The notes below the pieces were generated by a model, which saw only the letters and a program-made list of their open reading frames with translations, was not told the origin of the DNA and searched no databases. The translations under genes and the position numbers were made by a program. DNA of 64,000 nt, from NCBI GenBank assembly GCA_002366565.1, contig DFBJ01000009.1, forward strand, positions 1 to 64,000, written 5' to 3'. Shown here in pieces: positions 27,460-36,756 of this stretch (positions are counted from its first letter, which is position 1; every line of letters begins with the position of its first letter). The stretch is from Bacteriovoracaceae bacterium UBA3083. GTDB taxonomy: Bacteria > Bdellovibrionota > Bacteriovoracia > Bacteriovoracales > Bacteriovoracaceae.

Positions 27460-27488
27460 TTCAAAAGCGTACATTTCTGACATATAAT
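27460..27488 (+). promoter_or_regulatory. Promoter of the alpha/beta-hydrolase lipoprotein gene
   Basis: TTCAAA at 27460-27465 and a perfect TATAAT at 27483-27488 are separated by 17 bases, giving a predicted start at about 27495. The -10 box overlaps the left arm of the palindrome at 27484-27515. Confidence 0.6.
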
Positions 27489-27515
27489 AGCTCCTAAATA
27501 TAAAGGAGCTATTAT
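27484..27515 (+). promoter_or_regulatory. 12-base palindrome over -10, ribosome site and start codon
   Basis: Perfect inverted repeat: 27484-27495 (ATAATAGCTCCT) and 27504-27515 (AGGAGCTATTAT) around an 8-base loop. The right arm contains the AGGAG ribosome site and the AT of the start codon. The left arm overlaps the TATAAT. Either it is a DNA operator, or a hairpin that hides the ribosome site if transcription begins upstream. Confidence 0.6.
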
Positions 27516-28491
27516 GAATAAGATTTTACTAATGTTAATCTCATTATCGATTGTATCTTGTGCAAGCACGGATAAACTTTCATTTGATAGTGAACTTTCA
27601 GAATTTAAATACCCTCACTCTGTTGATACCTACACATTCTCTTCTCAGCGACAGTCTTTGAAAATGAGATATATGGATATTGGAAAAGAGAATTCAAAGG
27701 TCGCAGTACTATTACACGGTAAGAACTTCTCAGGTTATTACTGGGAAAGAATAATGAATGAGCTTGAGTCTAAAGGATATAGAGTAATCGTTCCTGATCA
27801 AATTGGATTTGGAAAGAGTACTAAGCCTGAGAACTATCAGTATTCATTTGCTCAACTCGCTCGTAATACTCACGGACTACTTAAAAGCTTAAATCTTAAG
27901 AAATATACAATTGTAGGTCACTCAATGGGTGGAATGCTTGCTGTTCATATGTCTACAATGTTTAAGAATGAAGTTGAAAAGCTAGTTCTAGTTAATCCAA
28001 TTGGACTTGAGACTTACTTAGACCTAGTTGAATTTAAAGATCCTGAGTTCTTCTATGGTAATGAAAAGAAGAAGACTGTTGAAATTTTTAGAAACTATCA
28101 AAAGAAGTTCTATTATGACGGAGATTGGAATGATTCATATGAAGAGCTTTTGACTCCATTTAAAGGATGGAGGAATGGTGGAGATTGGGAGCTAATTGCT
28201 TGGAATAATGCTCTTACTTATTCTCCAATTTTCTCTGATGATATTGTTGATAAGTTTATCAAAGTTAAAGCGCCTATTTATCTAATTAATGGAACAAGAG
28301 ATAAGACTGGACCAGGAAGAGGATGGAAGAGAGAAGGTGTGACTAAAGTTATGGGTGACTATACAAAGCTTGGGAAGGCCATTCAGAAGAAGAATAGAAA
28401 GGTTAATCTGATTGAGCTAAAAGGGCTAGGGCATATGCCACAGTTTGAAGACTATGACAGGTTCTCTAAAGTATTTTATCCAATCTTTTAA
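27514..28491 (+). CDS. Alpha/beta-hydrolase lipoprotein
   Basis: The 325-residue product has a lipoprotein signal (SIVSC, cysteine near residue 16). The fold is evident from LLHGKNFSGYYWER (oxyanion region), GFGKSTKP, the nucleophile elbow GHSMGG near residue 137, the acid region NGTRDKTGPG and the histidine in GLGHMPQFED. It resembles epoxide-hydrolase/haloalkane-dehalogenase-like lipases or esterases. It would act at the periplasmic face of a membrane. The substrate is unknown. The 3' end overlaps the convergent META gene by 4 bases. Confidence 0.87.
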   Translation: MNKILLMLISLSIVSCASTDKLSFDSELSEFKYPHSVDTYTFSSQRQSLKMRYMDIGKENSKVAVLLHGKNFSGYYWERIMNELESKGYRVIVPDQIGFGKSTKPENYQYSFAQLARNTHGLLKSLNLKKYTIVGHSMGGMLAVHMSTMFKNEVEKLVLVNPIGLETYLDLVEFKDPEFFYGNEKKKTVEIFRNYQKKFYYDGDWNDSYEELLTPFKGWRNGGDWELIAWNNALTYSPIFSDDIVDKFIKVKAPIYLINGTRDKTGPGRGWKREGVTKVMGDYTKLGKAIQKKNRKVNLIELKGLGHMPQFEDYDRFSKVFYPIF

Positions 28492-28886
28492 TTTCTATTT
28501 GCTTTAAATAAAACCTTACCTTCTTCATCAAAGAGGGTAAGGAAGTTTCTTTCTATCTCAAATCTATTAACTCTATTTAAAGATTCAAAAAATAAGAATT
28601 CGTAGTTATTTAGTTTTCCAAAACAAAGCTTCTTAGTTGCACCTGTTTTTGAAATTGAAATTGTCTTACCCTTTACCTTGAAAGATCCAGTGTAGTTATT
28701 ACAACTAGTATTCCCACTTAAAACTTCTTCCATTTGAAAATTAAAAAATGCATTCGTTTCATCTACAAGTGTTACATTTTGAATATTTGTAACTTTCCAC
28801 TTTCCAAGAATATTCTGTGTTTGTACTTTCTTAGGAGTTGAGCATGATAGTAAAAATATAGAAGCAATAAATAGAATCTTTTTCAT
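28488..28886 (-). CDS. META/HslJ-like lipoprotein
   Basis: A 132-residue product with a lipoprotein signal (IFLLSC, cysteine at residue 15). The body matches the META domain found in HslJ: GKWKVTNI, GNTSCNNYTGSFKVKGKTI and the C-terminal FEIERNFLTLFDEEG. META proteins are small envelope proteins linked to heat or novobiocin resistance; their biochemistry is unclear. AAAGGA precedes the ATG. Confidence 0.8.
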   Translation of the reverse strand: MKKILFIASIFLLSCSTPKKVQTQNILGKWKVTNIQNVTLVDETNAFFNFQMEEVLSGNTSCNNYTGSFKVKGKTISISKTGATKKLCFGKLNNYEFLFFESLNRVNRFEIERNFLTLFDEEGKVLFKANRN

Positions 28887-28947
28887 GATGAGTCCTTTCT
28901 TAAAAGATGAGAACTATTCTATCATTTTTAAAAAAGAGATCAAATGC

Positions 28948-29574
28948 TTATTCTATTGAGTTAACTGGAAGGGCCCTGTACTTACTGTCTTTAGCTTTAA
29001 ATATAGGGGAGGTTGACCTTCTGATAAGGCTTTCTTTGATAATGGGCTGAAGATGAACCAATTGATAGTTACCAAACTTATTTGTGTTGAAGGTTAAAAT
29101 ATTATCTTTAACGGCATATGATGACTTGGCAAGAATCCCTGCCTCTATTTCATTTTGAGTTATTTGTGAATAATAGATGATGTGAATTGAATGAAGGTTT
29201 TCCTTACTTTTTAATTTAAACTTAACCTGTAGTGGAATACTTCTTTTAAAGTTTACCATTTCATCTACTGGGCGGATATTTATTGATTCTGAAGCTGGAG
29301 TGATATAGTAGGTTATTTTGAATGGATTAAAGAACTCCTCTGTTGCTAAGGAGTCACCTTTGTCGACAAGAACATCTACATTTGTTGGAATTAAGAGATT
29401 GTTATGTTTGACTATGGCCTCACTCGGAGATTGATGGGTATACATAATAAGACCGGCGCTTTCACTATTGGCCGTAAACATATACTCGAGTGCAATTAAA
29501 CTTAGAAGAGTAAGAGCTACCGTAAGTATATACTTATACTTATTCGAGAAAATGTGATTCCATTCGGTTAACAT
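28948..29574 (-). CDS. Hypothetical membrane-anchored protein
   Basis: I do not recognise this 208-residue protein. Residues about 13-33 form a single transmembrane helix, and the rest should be periplasmic and beta-rich with no cysteines. It sits 79 bases downstream of, and on the same strand as, the AraC-type regulator, so the two may be one transcript. The ribosome site is weak. No domain could be assigned. Confidence 0.6.
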   Translation of the reverse strand: MLTEWNHIFSNKYKYILTVALTLLSLIALEYMFTANSESAGLIMYTHQSPSEAIVKHNNLLIPTNVDVLVDKGDSLATEEFFNPFKITYYITPASESINIRPVDEMVNFKRSIPLQVKFKLKSKENLHSIHIIYYSQITQNEIEAGILAKSSYAVKDNILTFNTNKFGNYQLVHLQPIIKESLIRRSTSPIFKAKDSKYRALPVNSIE

Positions 29575-29653
29575 TCTTCAATTCTAGTTGAAATTTAAGA
29601 AGATAATGTGCATAGAGTGTTACTTCTTTACTCCATTTGTTTCAGATTGGTCG

Positions 29654-30685
29654 TTAGAGTCGCCTAAGCCAATTTTCCCAGAGTCTATCTGGTGAAGTAC
29701 AATCTATTTTCAGTGACTTATGTGCACTTTTTTGAACCTCTCTTGGAAGGTAATGAAAGTACCTTTTGAAGGCCCGAGTGAAGCTAGACTCATTCTCAAA
29801 TCCAGACTCATAAGAAATTTGTGAAATTGTCTTGTGTCCATTTTTGATTGATAACGACCTATAGGCCTTTATTAATCTTCTCTCATTAACGTAGTTCATA
29901 ATGCCTCCGTTTTGAGTTGGAAAGAGACGGTAGAGAGTCGATTTGGTAAGATTGAACTCTACTAAGAGAAGAGGGATTCCTAAGTTGGAATTTCCAAGGT
30001 TACTCTCTATGAAGTTCTTTATTCTTAGGACCAGAGCTACATTCTTATCAGGCGTATAACTAGATACAGACTGATCTGGATTAAAGCCAATTGCAGCACA
30101 CACCATATCTATACTTGGCGATACGATTGAGTGGGCAAAACCCTGAGTTATTTTCGATGCATTTTCCCTAAGTGAGAGAATATGTGAGTGAAGCAAAGAA
30201 GCAAATGGATTCGTTTTTGTACTTAATATTTTTCCATGAAGCATGTCTTCATTGAGAATCTTTCCTCGAATCAGCCTTTTTGGAACTACTAGAGTGATAT
30301 TATTAAAACTTGAGTTATAGGCCTTCCAAGGTCTAGAGGTATCGATAATGATAATAGACCCTTGGTCACAGCTAAATTGATTATTGTCTAAGGTAGAAGT
30401 CGTATCTCCTGAAAGAAATACTTGAACTAGAATATGGTCAAGTGTATCTGTTGCTATCTTAGACTTACTTCTTTCAAAGAATTGATTGAACGTTGAGCAG
30501 TCGACAAGCATTATCTCACTGAAGAGAAAGCTATGAATTTGAGCTTCGAAATGATTTAGATCAGTTCGGTTAGTATCTGTATCAAAGACAACACTGATAC
30601 TATCCTTGTAGGCGTCTACTTTTTCTTTTTTAGAATATGCTTTGGTATCAAATTTTGAATACGGGATATTTCCTGAAGACGACAA
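29654..30685 (-). CDS. AraC-family transcriptional regulator
   Basis: A 343-residue regulator. The C-terminal 100 residues contain two helix-turn-helix motifs, the second ending in the classical FENESSFTRAFKRYFHYLPREVQ. The N-terminal two thirds resemble the AraC-binding-like (cupin-related) effector domain (DQGSIIIIDTSRPWKAY). The start is TTG with AAGGAT upstream. It is divergent from msrA across 132 bases, so it may control the msrA-tolC-RND-msrB run, although this is inferred only from position. Confidence 0.88.
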   Translation of the reverse strand: MSSSGNIPYSKFDTKAYSKKEKVDAYKDSISVVFDTDTNRTDLNHFEAQIHSFLFSEIMLVDCSTFNQFFERSKSKIATDTLDHILVQVFLSGDTTSTLDNNQFSCDQGSIIIIDTSRPWKAYNSSFNNITLVVPKRLIRGKILNEDMLHGKILSTKTNPFASLLHSHILSLRENASKITQGFAHSIVSPSIDMVCAAIGFNPDQSVSSYTPDKNVALVLRIKNFIESNLGNSNLGIPLLLVEFNLTKSTLYRLFPTQNGGIMNYVNERRLIKAYRSLSIKNGHKTISQISYESGFENESSFTRAFKRYFHYLPREVQKSAHKSLKIDCTSPDRLWENWLRRL

Positions 30686-30817
30686 AATTAGATCCTTATT
30701 TAAATGGTTTCTTATATAAATTCTTTCTCTATTATGGAGTAAAAGCTATTTAAGAAATCATAAATTTTACTTAGTGCTTTTTTAGGGCATAATTTATAAA
30801 TATAACGTGGAGAAGAT

Positions 30818-31315
30818 ATGAGTGATTTAAATACAGATTATATTATCCTTGCTGGTGGCTGTTTTTGGGGTATGGAGCAACTGTTTCAAAAATTTGAAGG
30901 AGTTATAGATACTGATGTTGGTTACACTGGTGGTAAGCTCGTCAATCCCACTTACAACGATGTAAAAACGGGTACAACTAATCATGCTGAAGCTCTTAAG
31001 ATAACTTTTGATAAGGATAAAACTGACTTAGGTAAGATATTACATTTCTTTTTCAAGATACATGATCCTACGACTGTGAATAGACAGGGGAACGATATTG
31101 GAACACAGTATCGCTCTGCGATATTCTTAAGGGATCAAGAGCAAAGAGAGATTGCAGTTAAAACTATAGCTGAAGTAGAGAAGCTTGAAAGATTTAACGG
31201 TTCTGTTGTAACTGAGCTTGAAGAAGAGAGAGAGTTCTATCTGGCTGAAGACTTTCATCAAGATTACTTATTGAACAACCCTAATGGGTATACATGCCAC
31301 TTTATAAGAAAGTAG
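30818..31315 (+). CDS. msrA: Peptide-methionine (S)-S-oxide reductase
   Basis: Repairs S-methionine sulfoxide in proteins. At 165 residues this is the minimal catalytic domain. The catalytic cysteine is in GGCFWGMEQ (residues 13-21), with GYTGG, TNHAEA and HDPTTVNRQGNDIGTQYRS following. A C-terminal cysteine in NGYTCHF could act as resolving residue. No signal peptide, so cytosolic. GTGGAGAAG lies before the ATG. It heads the run towards the TolC/RND genes, 86 bases upstream of them. Confidence 0.95.
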   Translation: MSDLNTDYIILAGGCFWGMEQLFQKFEGVIDTDVGYTGGKLVNPTYNDVKTGTTNHAEALKITFDKDKTDLGKILHFFFKIHDPTTVNRQGNDIGTQYRSAIFLRDQEQREIAVKTIAEVEKLERFNGSVVTELEEEREFYLAEDFHQDYLLNNPNGYTCHFIRK

Positions 31316-31401
31316 AGTTTTGTTTATAGTTCGTATATTCATGCTAGTCAGAAGAATTCTTACATTGTGATTGGTAATGTATAAGTCTATAATTTCAGGC
31401 T

Positions 31402-32625
31402 ATGAAAAAAATAATCTTATCCTCTTTAGTTTTAGTAAATATAAATTCCCAAGCCTCAGTGGAGCAACTTTTTTTAAAGTCTCTAGAAAGCTCCAATGAG
31501 GTTAAGATTATTAATCTCCAAGAGAGAAAAACAAACTCTGAGGTAGATGAAACATTCTCAACTCTATATCCATCCATCAATCTTACAAATACGAATACAT
31601 ATAGAAATAATACTTACCAAAATAAGTCAGGGTTAAAGAAGCTAGATACTGGTCTTGCTCTTTCGTTTGAACAGGACTTATTTCAAGGTGGAGCAGAGTT
31701 TTCTATCTATGAGTTAAGTAAGATCGTTCCGAAAAAATCATTAGCAGTTAAAGAACAAAGACTTGCTGAATACTTTGCTCTCTTTAGCTCTTATTACTTT
31801 CAACTTTCTTCATCAATTGAAGAGAAGAGGGAAGTTTCTAAACTTTTAGATAATCTTGAGAAAAGAGTTAAGCTTGTTAGAGAGAGAACAAAGATTGGTC
31901 GTGATAGAAAGGCTGACCTTCTTGCTTTAGAGTCTCAGTATGACAGATTAAAAGCTGACTTATACGATACCGAAAGTAAATTAGAAGAATCAAAGAAAAA
32001 CTTTTTAAACTTCTCTGGATTAAAGACTGCTGGAGACTTTAAGAATAAAATTAATCCATTCGAATTAAACTTAGAAGAAAATGTAGACTTAGGTAAAAGA
32101 CCAGAACTTAAGAGTTTAGAACTTGAATATGAATCTTCTCTATTAAAATCTAAAATTGCAAAATCAAACTATATGCCACAAGTAACGCTTGGATCTAATT
32201 ACTACTTAGATAAAGTATATACTGGAAGTGATAACTGGGATGTCTCTCTTAATGTTTCTATGAATATTTTTGATTTTGGTAAAACGTCATCTTCAGTAAA
32301 TACTCAAAACGTACAGGCCCTTATTGATAGAACAAGACTCCAATATAATAGAGTGAATTCAAACCGTGAATGGGCAAATTTTGTAAAAGTATTTAATAAT
32401 AAAAAGAGCCAATTGAGCTCTTTAAAAAGATCACTTACTCAGATTCGTAAGTCATATGTTGAGCAAGTGAAAGACCTAGATAAAGGACTTGTTGCTCAGA
32501 TTGATGTTATCAGATCTTTAGATGATGTTATTAATTTAGAAAAACTATATATAAAAGCTGCTCTTGAGCTTAAATCACTTTATTACCAATCTAAAGCCTA
32601 TTTAGGCGAATACCCTAAAAAGTAA
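31402..32625 (+). CDS. TolC-family outer membrane efflux protein
   Basis: The 407-residue product has a signal peptide ending near NSQA (residue 18). The rest is the paired long-helix/beta-hairpin repeat of TolC-like channels, visible as long heptad-rich segments (for example SSSIEEKREVSKLLDNLEKRV) and short beta stretches. It would form the outer-membrane exit of the RND pump encoded 12 bases downstream. It is somewhat short for the family but looks complete. Confidence 0.85.
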   Translation: MKKIILSSLVLVNINSQASVEQLFLKSLESSNEVKIINLQERKTNSEVDETFSTLYPSINLTNTNTYRNNTYQNKSGLKKLDTGLALSFEQDLFQGGAEFSIYELSKIVPKKSLAVKEQRLAEYFALFSSYYFQLSSSIEEKREVSKLLDNLEKRVKLVRERTKIGRDRKADLLALESQYDRLKADLYDTESKLEESKKNFLNFSGLKTAGDFKNKINPFELNLEENVDLGKRPELKSLELEYESSLLKSKIAKSNYMPQVTLGSNYYLDKVYTGSDNWDVSLNVSMNIFDFGKTSSSVNTQNVQALIDRTRLQYNRVNSNREWANFVKVFNNKKSQLSSLKRSLTQIRKSYVEQVKDLDKGLVAQIDVIRSLDDVINLEKLYIKAALELKSLYYQSKAYLGEYPKK

Positions 32626-32637
32626 AAAGGTAAAGTC

Positions 32638-35600
32638 ATGAATATTTCTGAAATCTCAATAAAGAATCCTGTCTTTTCATGGATGATTATGTTCTCTCTG
32701 ATTCTATTTGGAGTCTTAGGCTTTAAGCAGTTGGGAATTAATGAAAATCCAGATGTGGATTATCCATCAGTTTCAATCTCATATGAATATGATGGTGCGA
32801 CTCCAGAGGTCGTTGAGAAGGATATTCTCGAACCTGTGGAGTCAGTCCTTGTTTCTATGCAAGGGGTTAAGGATATGACTTCAACTGCAAATAGAGGATC
32901 TGGACGAATTGAACTAGAGTTTAGTTTAGATAAGGATATTGATTTTGCACTTCAGGAAGTTCAAACCCTTCTTGGGAGAGCGCAAAGACAACTTCCTGAT
33001 ACAGTAGAAACACCAACAGTTACTAAATCTAACGCAGCAGACGATCCAATTCTTTATTTGGCAATTACTTCTGAAACAATGAAAGAAAGAGAGCTAAATA
33101 TTCTCTTTAAAGATGGGATTGTAGATAGATTAACAACAATTGAAGGGGTTTCTGAGGTTCGAGCATTCGGAGCGAGAGAACCAATGATGAGAATTGATGT
33201 TGATGCTAAGAAACTAAGAAGTTACCAACTTACATTAACAGATATTATAGATACTCTTGCTCGAGAGCACGTTGAGCTTCCTGCTGGAAAGTTTGAAGAT
33301 ATTGAAAAAGAGCAGAGTTTAAGAGTCTTAGGTGAAGGTAAGACAGAAGAAGACTTTAGACAAATGATTATTAGTAAAAGAGGGGGCAAAGCAAACTATG
33401 TCCCGATTACTCTTTCTGATGTCGCAAATATTTATAAAGGTGTAGAAAATAGAACAAGAGTCTCAAGAGTTAATGGAATTCCATCCCTCTCAATGCCAAT
33501 ATATAAGCAAAGGGGAGCGAATGCTGTCGACGTTGCAGATAGAGTAAAGGCAAGAGTTGATGAGATTAGTGCAACTCTTCCTGAGGGGACAAACTTATCA
33601 GTAAACTTTGATAGAACTCAATTTGTTCGTTTATCAATCGATGAGCTTATCCAGAACTTAGTTATTTCAGCACTTCTTACTTCTTTTGTTTGTTGGATCT
33701 TTCTAAACTCTCTTTCGGCAACTTTTAATATCCTCCTAGCAATACCTACTGCAATTATCGGTACATTTGCGTTCATGTATTTATTTGGATTTACTCTTAA
33801 TACATTCTCATTCCTAGGGTTAACTCTCGCAATTGGTATTGTTGTTGATGATGCCATTGTGATGCTTGAGAATATTGTTCGATATGCCAAGAAAGGTAAT
33901 GATAAAGTCCAAGCATCATTTAAAGGAAGTAGAGAAATTACATTTGCCGTACTGGCAACAACTGCAGTTCTCGTTGCTATTTTTGCTCCGATCTCATTAA
34001 TGCCTGGAATCGAGGGAAGGTTCTTTAGAGAATTCTCTCTAACTCTATGTGTGGCCGTTGTACTTTCTTCATTAGAAGCACTGACTCTTGCTCCTATGAG
34101 ATGTTCACAATTCTTAAATGTTACTTCTAAAGGGATCTTTATTCACCATTGGGTTGATAAAGCAGTAGAAGTTTCTAATGCATTCTATGCTAAATCTTTA
34201 AAAGCTGCCTTAAATAGAAAAGGACTTGTTGTTTGTGTTTCGATGATTGCTTTTATGCTTTCTCTTTTCTCTTTAAAATATATCAATAAGGAATTTGCTC
34301 CAGAAGCTGATAGAAGCTTTATGTTTGCTGTCTTTATTGCTCCAGATGGAAAGAGTTTAGATTATACAAATGAGAGAGTTAAGCAATATGAAAAAATTGT
34401 TATGGCCAACGAGAATGTAAGAAGAGTAATTGTTTCTGTTGGTGGGGGTCGTGGAGTATCTTCTGGGAACAGAGGTTTTGGAGTAATTCTACTTAAAGAC
34501 AGAGATAAGCGTGATAAAACTCAATTTGAAATAGCTGCAGACTTAAGAAAAGAATTGAAAGTTATTAAGGGAATGCACGTTATTGTAAGAGATAGAATGG
34601 GATCTGCAATTAGTGGTAGAAGAGGTAGTCCTGTTGAATTTACGATTACGGGACCAGATCTTGCTAAGCAAAGAGAAATTTTTGAACAATTCAAAAAAGA
34701 GATGAATGAATCTGGCTTAATGGTAGGTATACGTTCTGATGATACTGGAGAATTACCTGAAGTTCATATCTCTCCTGATAGAATGAAAGCTCAAGAGCGT
34801 GGAGTTGAAATAAACACAATCGCTGAGACTCTTAATGTTGGAATTGGTGGAGTAAGTGGCGGTAAGTACACTGAAGGTGGTAGACGATACGATATCTTCG
34901 TACAACTACAAGAAAGTGATAGATTACCAGAAACAATTTCTTCGCTACTTCTACAAAATAACCGTGGAGAATTCGTAACACTTTCAGACGTTGTAGATAT
35001 CAATTCTGCTTTTGGTCCACAAAGTATTTACCGTGAAAATAGAGTTCGAGGGGTGAGAGTAGACGCCAACTTAAATAATAATGTTACTCAGAGTGAGGCC
35101 TTTGATTTTATAAAAAAGATCGCTCCAAATATTTTACCTGAGAAATATAATATTAATTTCTCAAAAGATTTAAATGAGTCATTAATAAGTATCGTTCTTA
35201 TTATGGTTCTTGGACTTGCAATCGCCTATATGGTTTTAGGAAGTCAGTTTAATTCTTTCTTAGACCCTATTACAGTATTCCTTGCAGTTCCATTTGGACT
35301 AACAGGTTCTTTCCTCGCTCTATTAGCATCAGGACAGACACTGAATATTTATTCAATGATTGGTATCCTTCTTACAATGGGGATTGTTAAAAAGACTTCT
35401 ATTCTAATTGTAGAGTTTTCTAACCATTTAAGAGATGGAGGAATGACTGTTGAGGAAGCTGTTGTTGAGGCCTGTACGACAAGGTTTAGACCTATTATTA
35501 TGACAACCTTTACTACTCTTGCATCTGCAGTTCCTGCTGCTGTTTTAACTGGAGCAGGTTCTGAAACTAGAATGCCAATGGCGCTAGTAATTCTTGGAGG

Positions 35601-35694
35601 AGTTTCTCTTTCAACAGTCTTTACTTTATTCGTTATTCCAAGTTTTTATACTATGATGGCAAGACCTAGACGTAAAATTTTGATGGAAGAGTAA
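32638..35694 (+). CDS. RND-family efflux permease (AcrB/HAE1-like)
   Basis: A 1018-residue inner-membrane proton-driven exporter with the 12-helix layout and two large periplasmic loops. The N terminus has PDVDYPSVSISYEYDGATPEVVE. The proton-relay aspartates lie in GIVVDDAIVMLENI (TM4) and the partner lysine in GIVKKTSILIVEFSN (TM10). It follows the tolC-like gene after 12 bases and has AAGGT before the ATG. No membrane-fusion (adaptor) protein is encoded in the run or elsewhere in the window. The substrate is unknown. The msrB gene starts 3 bases after its stop. Confidence 0.93.
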   Translation: MNISEISIKNPVFSWMIMFSLILFGVLGFKQLGINENPDVDYPSVSISYEYDGATPEVVEKDILEPVESVLVSMQGVKDMTSTANRGSGRIELEFSLDKDIDFALQEVQTLLGRAQRQLPDTVETPTVTKSNAADDPILYLAITSETMKERELNILFKDGIVDRLTTIEGVSEVRAFGAREPMMRIDVDAKKLRSYQLTLTDIIDTLAREHVELPAGKFEDIEKEQSLRVLGEGKTEEDFRQMIISKRGGKANYVPITLSDVANIYKGVENRTRVSRVNGIPSLSMPIYKQRGANAVDVADRVKARVDEISATLPEGTNLSVNFDRTQFVRLSIDELIQNLVISALLTSFVCWIFLNSLSATFNILLAIPTAIIGTFAFMYLFGFTLNTFSFLGLTLAIGIVVDDAIVMLENIVRYAKKGNDKVQASFKGSREITFAVLATTAVLVAIFAPISLMPGIEGRFFREFSLTLCVAVVLSSLEALTLAPMRCSQFLNVTSKGIFIHHWVDKAVEVSNAFYAKSLKAALNRKGLVVCVSMIAFMLSLFSLKYINKEFAPEADRSFMFAVFIAPDGKSLDYTNERVKQYEKIVMANENVRRVIVSVGGGRGVSSGNRGFGVILLKDRDKRDKTQFEIAADLRKELKVIKGMHVIVRDRMGSAISGRRGSPVEFTITGPDLAKQREIFEQFKKEMNESGLMVGIRSDDTGELPEVHISPDRMKAQERGVEINTIAETLNVGIGGVSGGKYTEGGRRYDIFVQLQESDRLPETISSLLLQNNRGEFVTLSDVVDINSAFGPQSIYRENRVRGVRVDANLNNNVTQSEAFDFIKKIAPNILPEKYNINFSKDLNESLISIVLIMVLGLAIAYMVLGSQFNSFLDPITVFLAVPFGLTGSFLALLASGQTLNIYSMIGILLTMGIVKKTSILIVEFSNHLRDGGMTVEEAVVEACTTRFRPIIMTTFTTLASAVPAAVLTGAGSETRMPMALVILGGVSLSTVFTLFVIPSFYTMMARPRRKILMEE

Positions 35695-35697
35695 GCG

Positions 35698-36132
35698 ATG
35701 AGTAAATACTTTAAAGATGAAGAAAAGATCAAAGAACTAAGCCCAATACAATTTGAGGTAACTCAAAAAGAGGGGACAGAGAGGCCATATACTGGAGAGT
35801 TCTGGGATTCAAAAGAAGAGGGGCTATATGTGGATATAGTCTCAGGAGAACCTCTTTTTACTTCTTTAGATAAGTTTGATTCTGGTTGTGGTTGGCCTAG
35901 CTTTACTAAGCCATTGGTAGATGAATATGTTACAGAGCATACAGACGATAAGTTTGTTATGCGAAGAATTGAAGTCAGATCTAAAAATGGTGACTCTCAC
36001 CTGGGACATGTCTTTCCTGATGGGCCTGGTCCTCTAGGGCTGCGCTATTGTATAAACTCTGCGAGCTTAAGATTTATTCCAAAAGATGATTTAGAAAAAG
36101 AAGGCTATGGAGAGTTCTTAAAGCTCTTCTAA
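35698..36132 (+). CDS. msrB: Cytosolic methionine (R)-S-oxide reductase, zinc-free type
   Basis: A second MsrB of 144 residues without signal peptide. It has the catalytic cysteine in RYCINSASL and the resolving cysteine in SGCGWPSF. The four zinc cysteines of the other MsrB are absent (VDIVSGEPLF and VRSKNGDSHLG stand in their places). It thus uses the standard disulfide relay. It is 3 bases downstream of the RND gene and presumably co-transcribed with it. Confidence 0.93.
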   Translation: MSKYFKDEEKIKELSPIQFEVTQKEGTERPYTGEFWDSKEEGLYVDIVSGEPLFTSLDKFDSGCGWPSFTKPLVDEYVTEHTDDKFVMRRIEVRSKNGDSHLGHVFPDGPGPLGLRYCINSASLRFIPKDDLEKEGYGEFLKLF

Positions 36133-36232
36133 ATATACATATACTTCTCTTAGAAAACTTAAGAGTATCTTAAATAAGATTCTTTCTATTTACATGATTT
36201 TTAACAGTAAAGTTATTTTATGGACTCTGTGC

Positions 36233-36266
36233 TATAATATTATTATTTATAGTTTCAGTAGGAGGA
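36233..36266 (+). promoter_or_regulatory. -10 box and strong ribosome site of the CBS gene
   Basis: A perfect TATAAT (36233-36238) with only a weak -35, followed by an AGGAGG ribosome site (about 36261-36266) close before the ATG at 36271. High expression is likely. Confidence 0.5.
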
Positions 36267-36270
36267 AGTA

Positions 36271-36720
36271 ATGCAAGTTTCCGAGTTTATGACTAAAGGT
36301 GTGGTCTCATGTAATGAGGACTGTACTGTTGAAGAAGTCGCCAAGCTTATGTGTGATAATGGCTTTAGTGTTATGCCAGTTGTTAATTCAAATGAAGAGA
36401 TAGTTGGAATCTTGACTGAGTCAGACTTTGTTGGAAGAGATGCTGATATTCCACACGCTCTAGCATCGATAAAGATGTTATTTGGGCAAAATTTTTACTT
36501 CAGTGATATTGAAGATATTTATAAAGAATCTAAAACAAAGAAGTTGTCTGATGTTATGAGTACAAATGTTAAGACTGTAAAGTCTGATCAGACACTCTCT
36601 GATGTCGTTTCTCTTATGTCTCATAGTGGTTTAAAGAGAGTTCCTGTAGTTGAAGATAATAAACTTGTTGGTATGGTAACTCGTAAAGATCTTATTAGAG
36701 CATATTCAAATTTAAAGTAA
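36271..36720 (+). CDS. CBS-domain protein
   Basis: A 149-residue protein made of a tandem CBS pair (Bateman module): VSEFMTKGVVSCNEDCTVEEVAKLM with GILTESDF in the first, and LSDVMSTNVKTVKSDQTLSDVV with GMVTRKDL in the second. Stand-alone CBS pairs usually bind adenine nucleotides and regulate a partner. A strong ribosome site and its own promoter-like box suggest an abundant, separately regulated protein. No partner is obvious nearby. Confidence 0.9.
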   Translation: MQVSEFMTKGVVSCNEDCTVEEVAKLMCDNGFSVMPVVNSNEEIVGILTESDFVGRDADIPHALASIKMLFGQNFYFSDIEDIYKESKTKKLSDVMSTNVKTVKSDQTLSDVVSLMSHSGLKRVPVVEDNKLVGMVTRKDLIRAYSNLK

Positions 36721-36730
36721 TTAAAATTAG

Positions 36731-36750
36731 CTCCTACAAAATTGTAGGAG
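36731..36750. terminator. Bidirectional hairpin between convergent genes
   Basis: CTCCTACAA and TTGTAGGAG form a 9-pair stem with a tight loop. It lies 11 bases after the CBS stop and 7 before the end of the convergent protease gene. On the minus strand it runs into a T-rich stretch, so it may serve both. Confidence 0.6.
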
Positions 36751-36756
36751 TATCTT

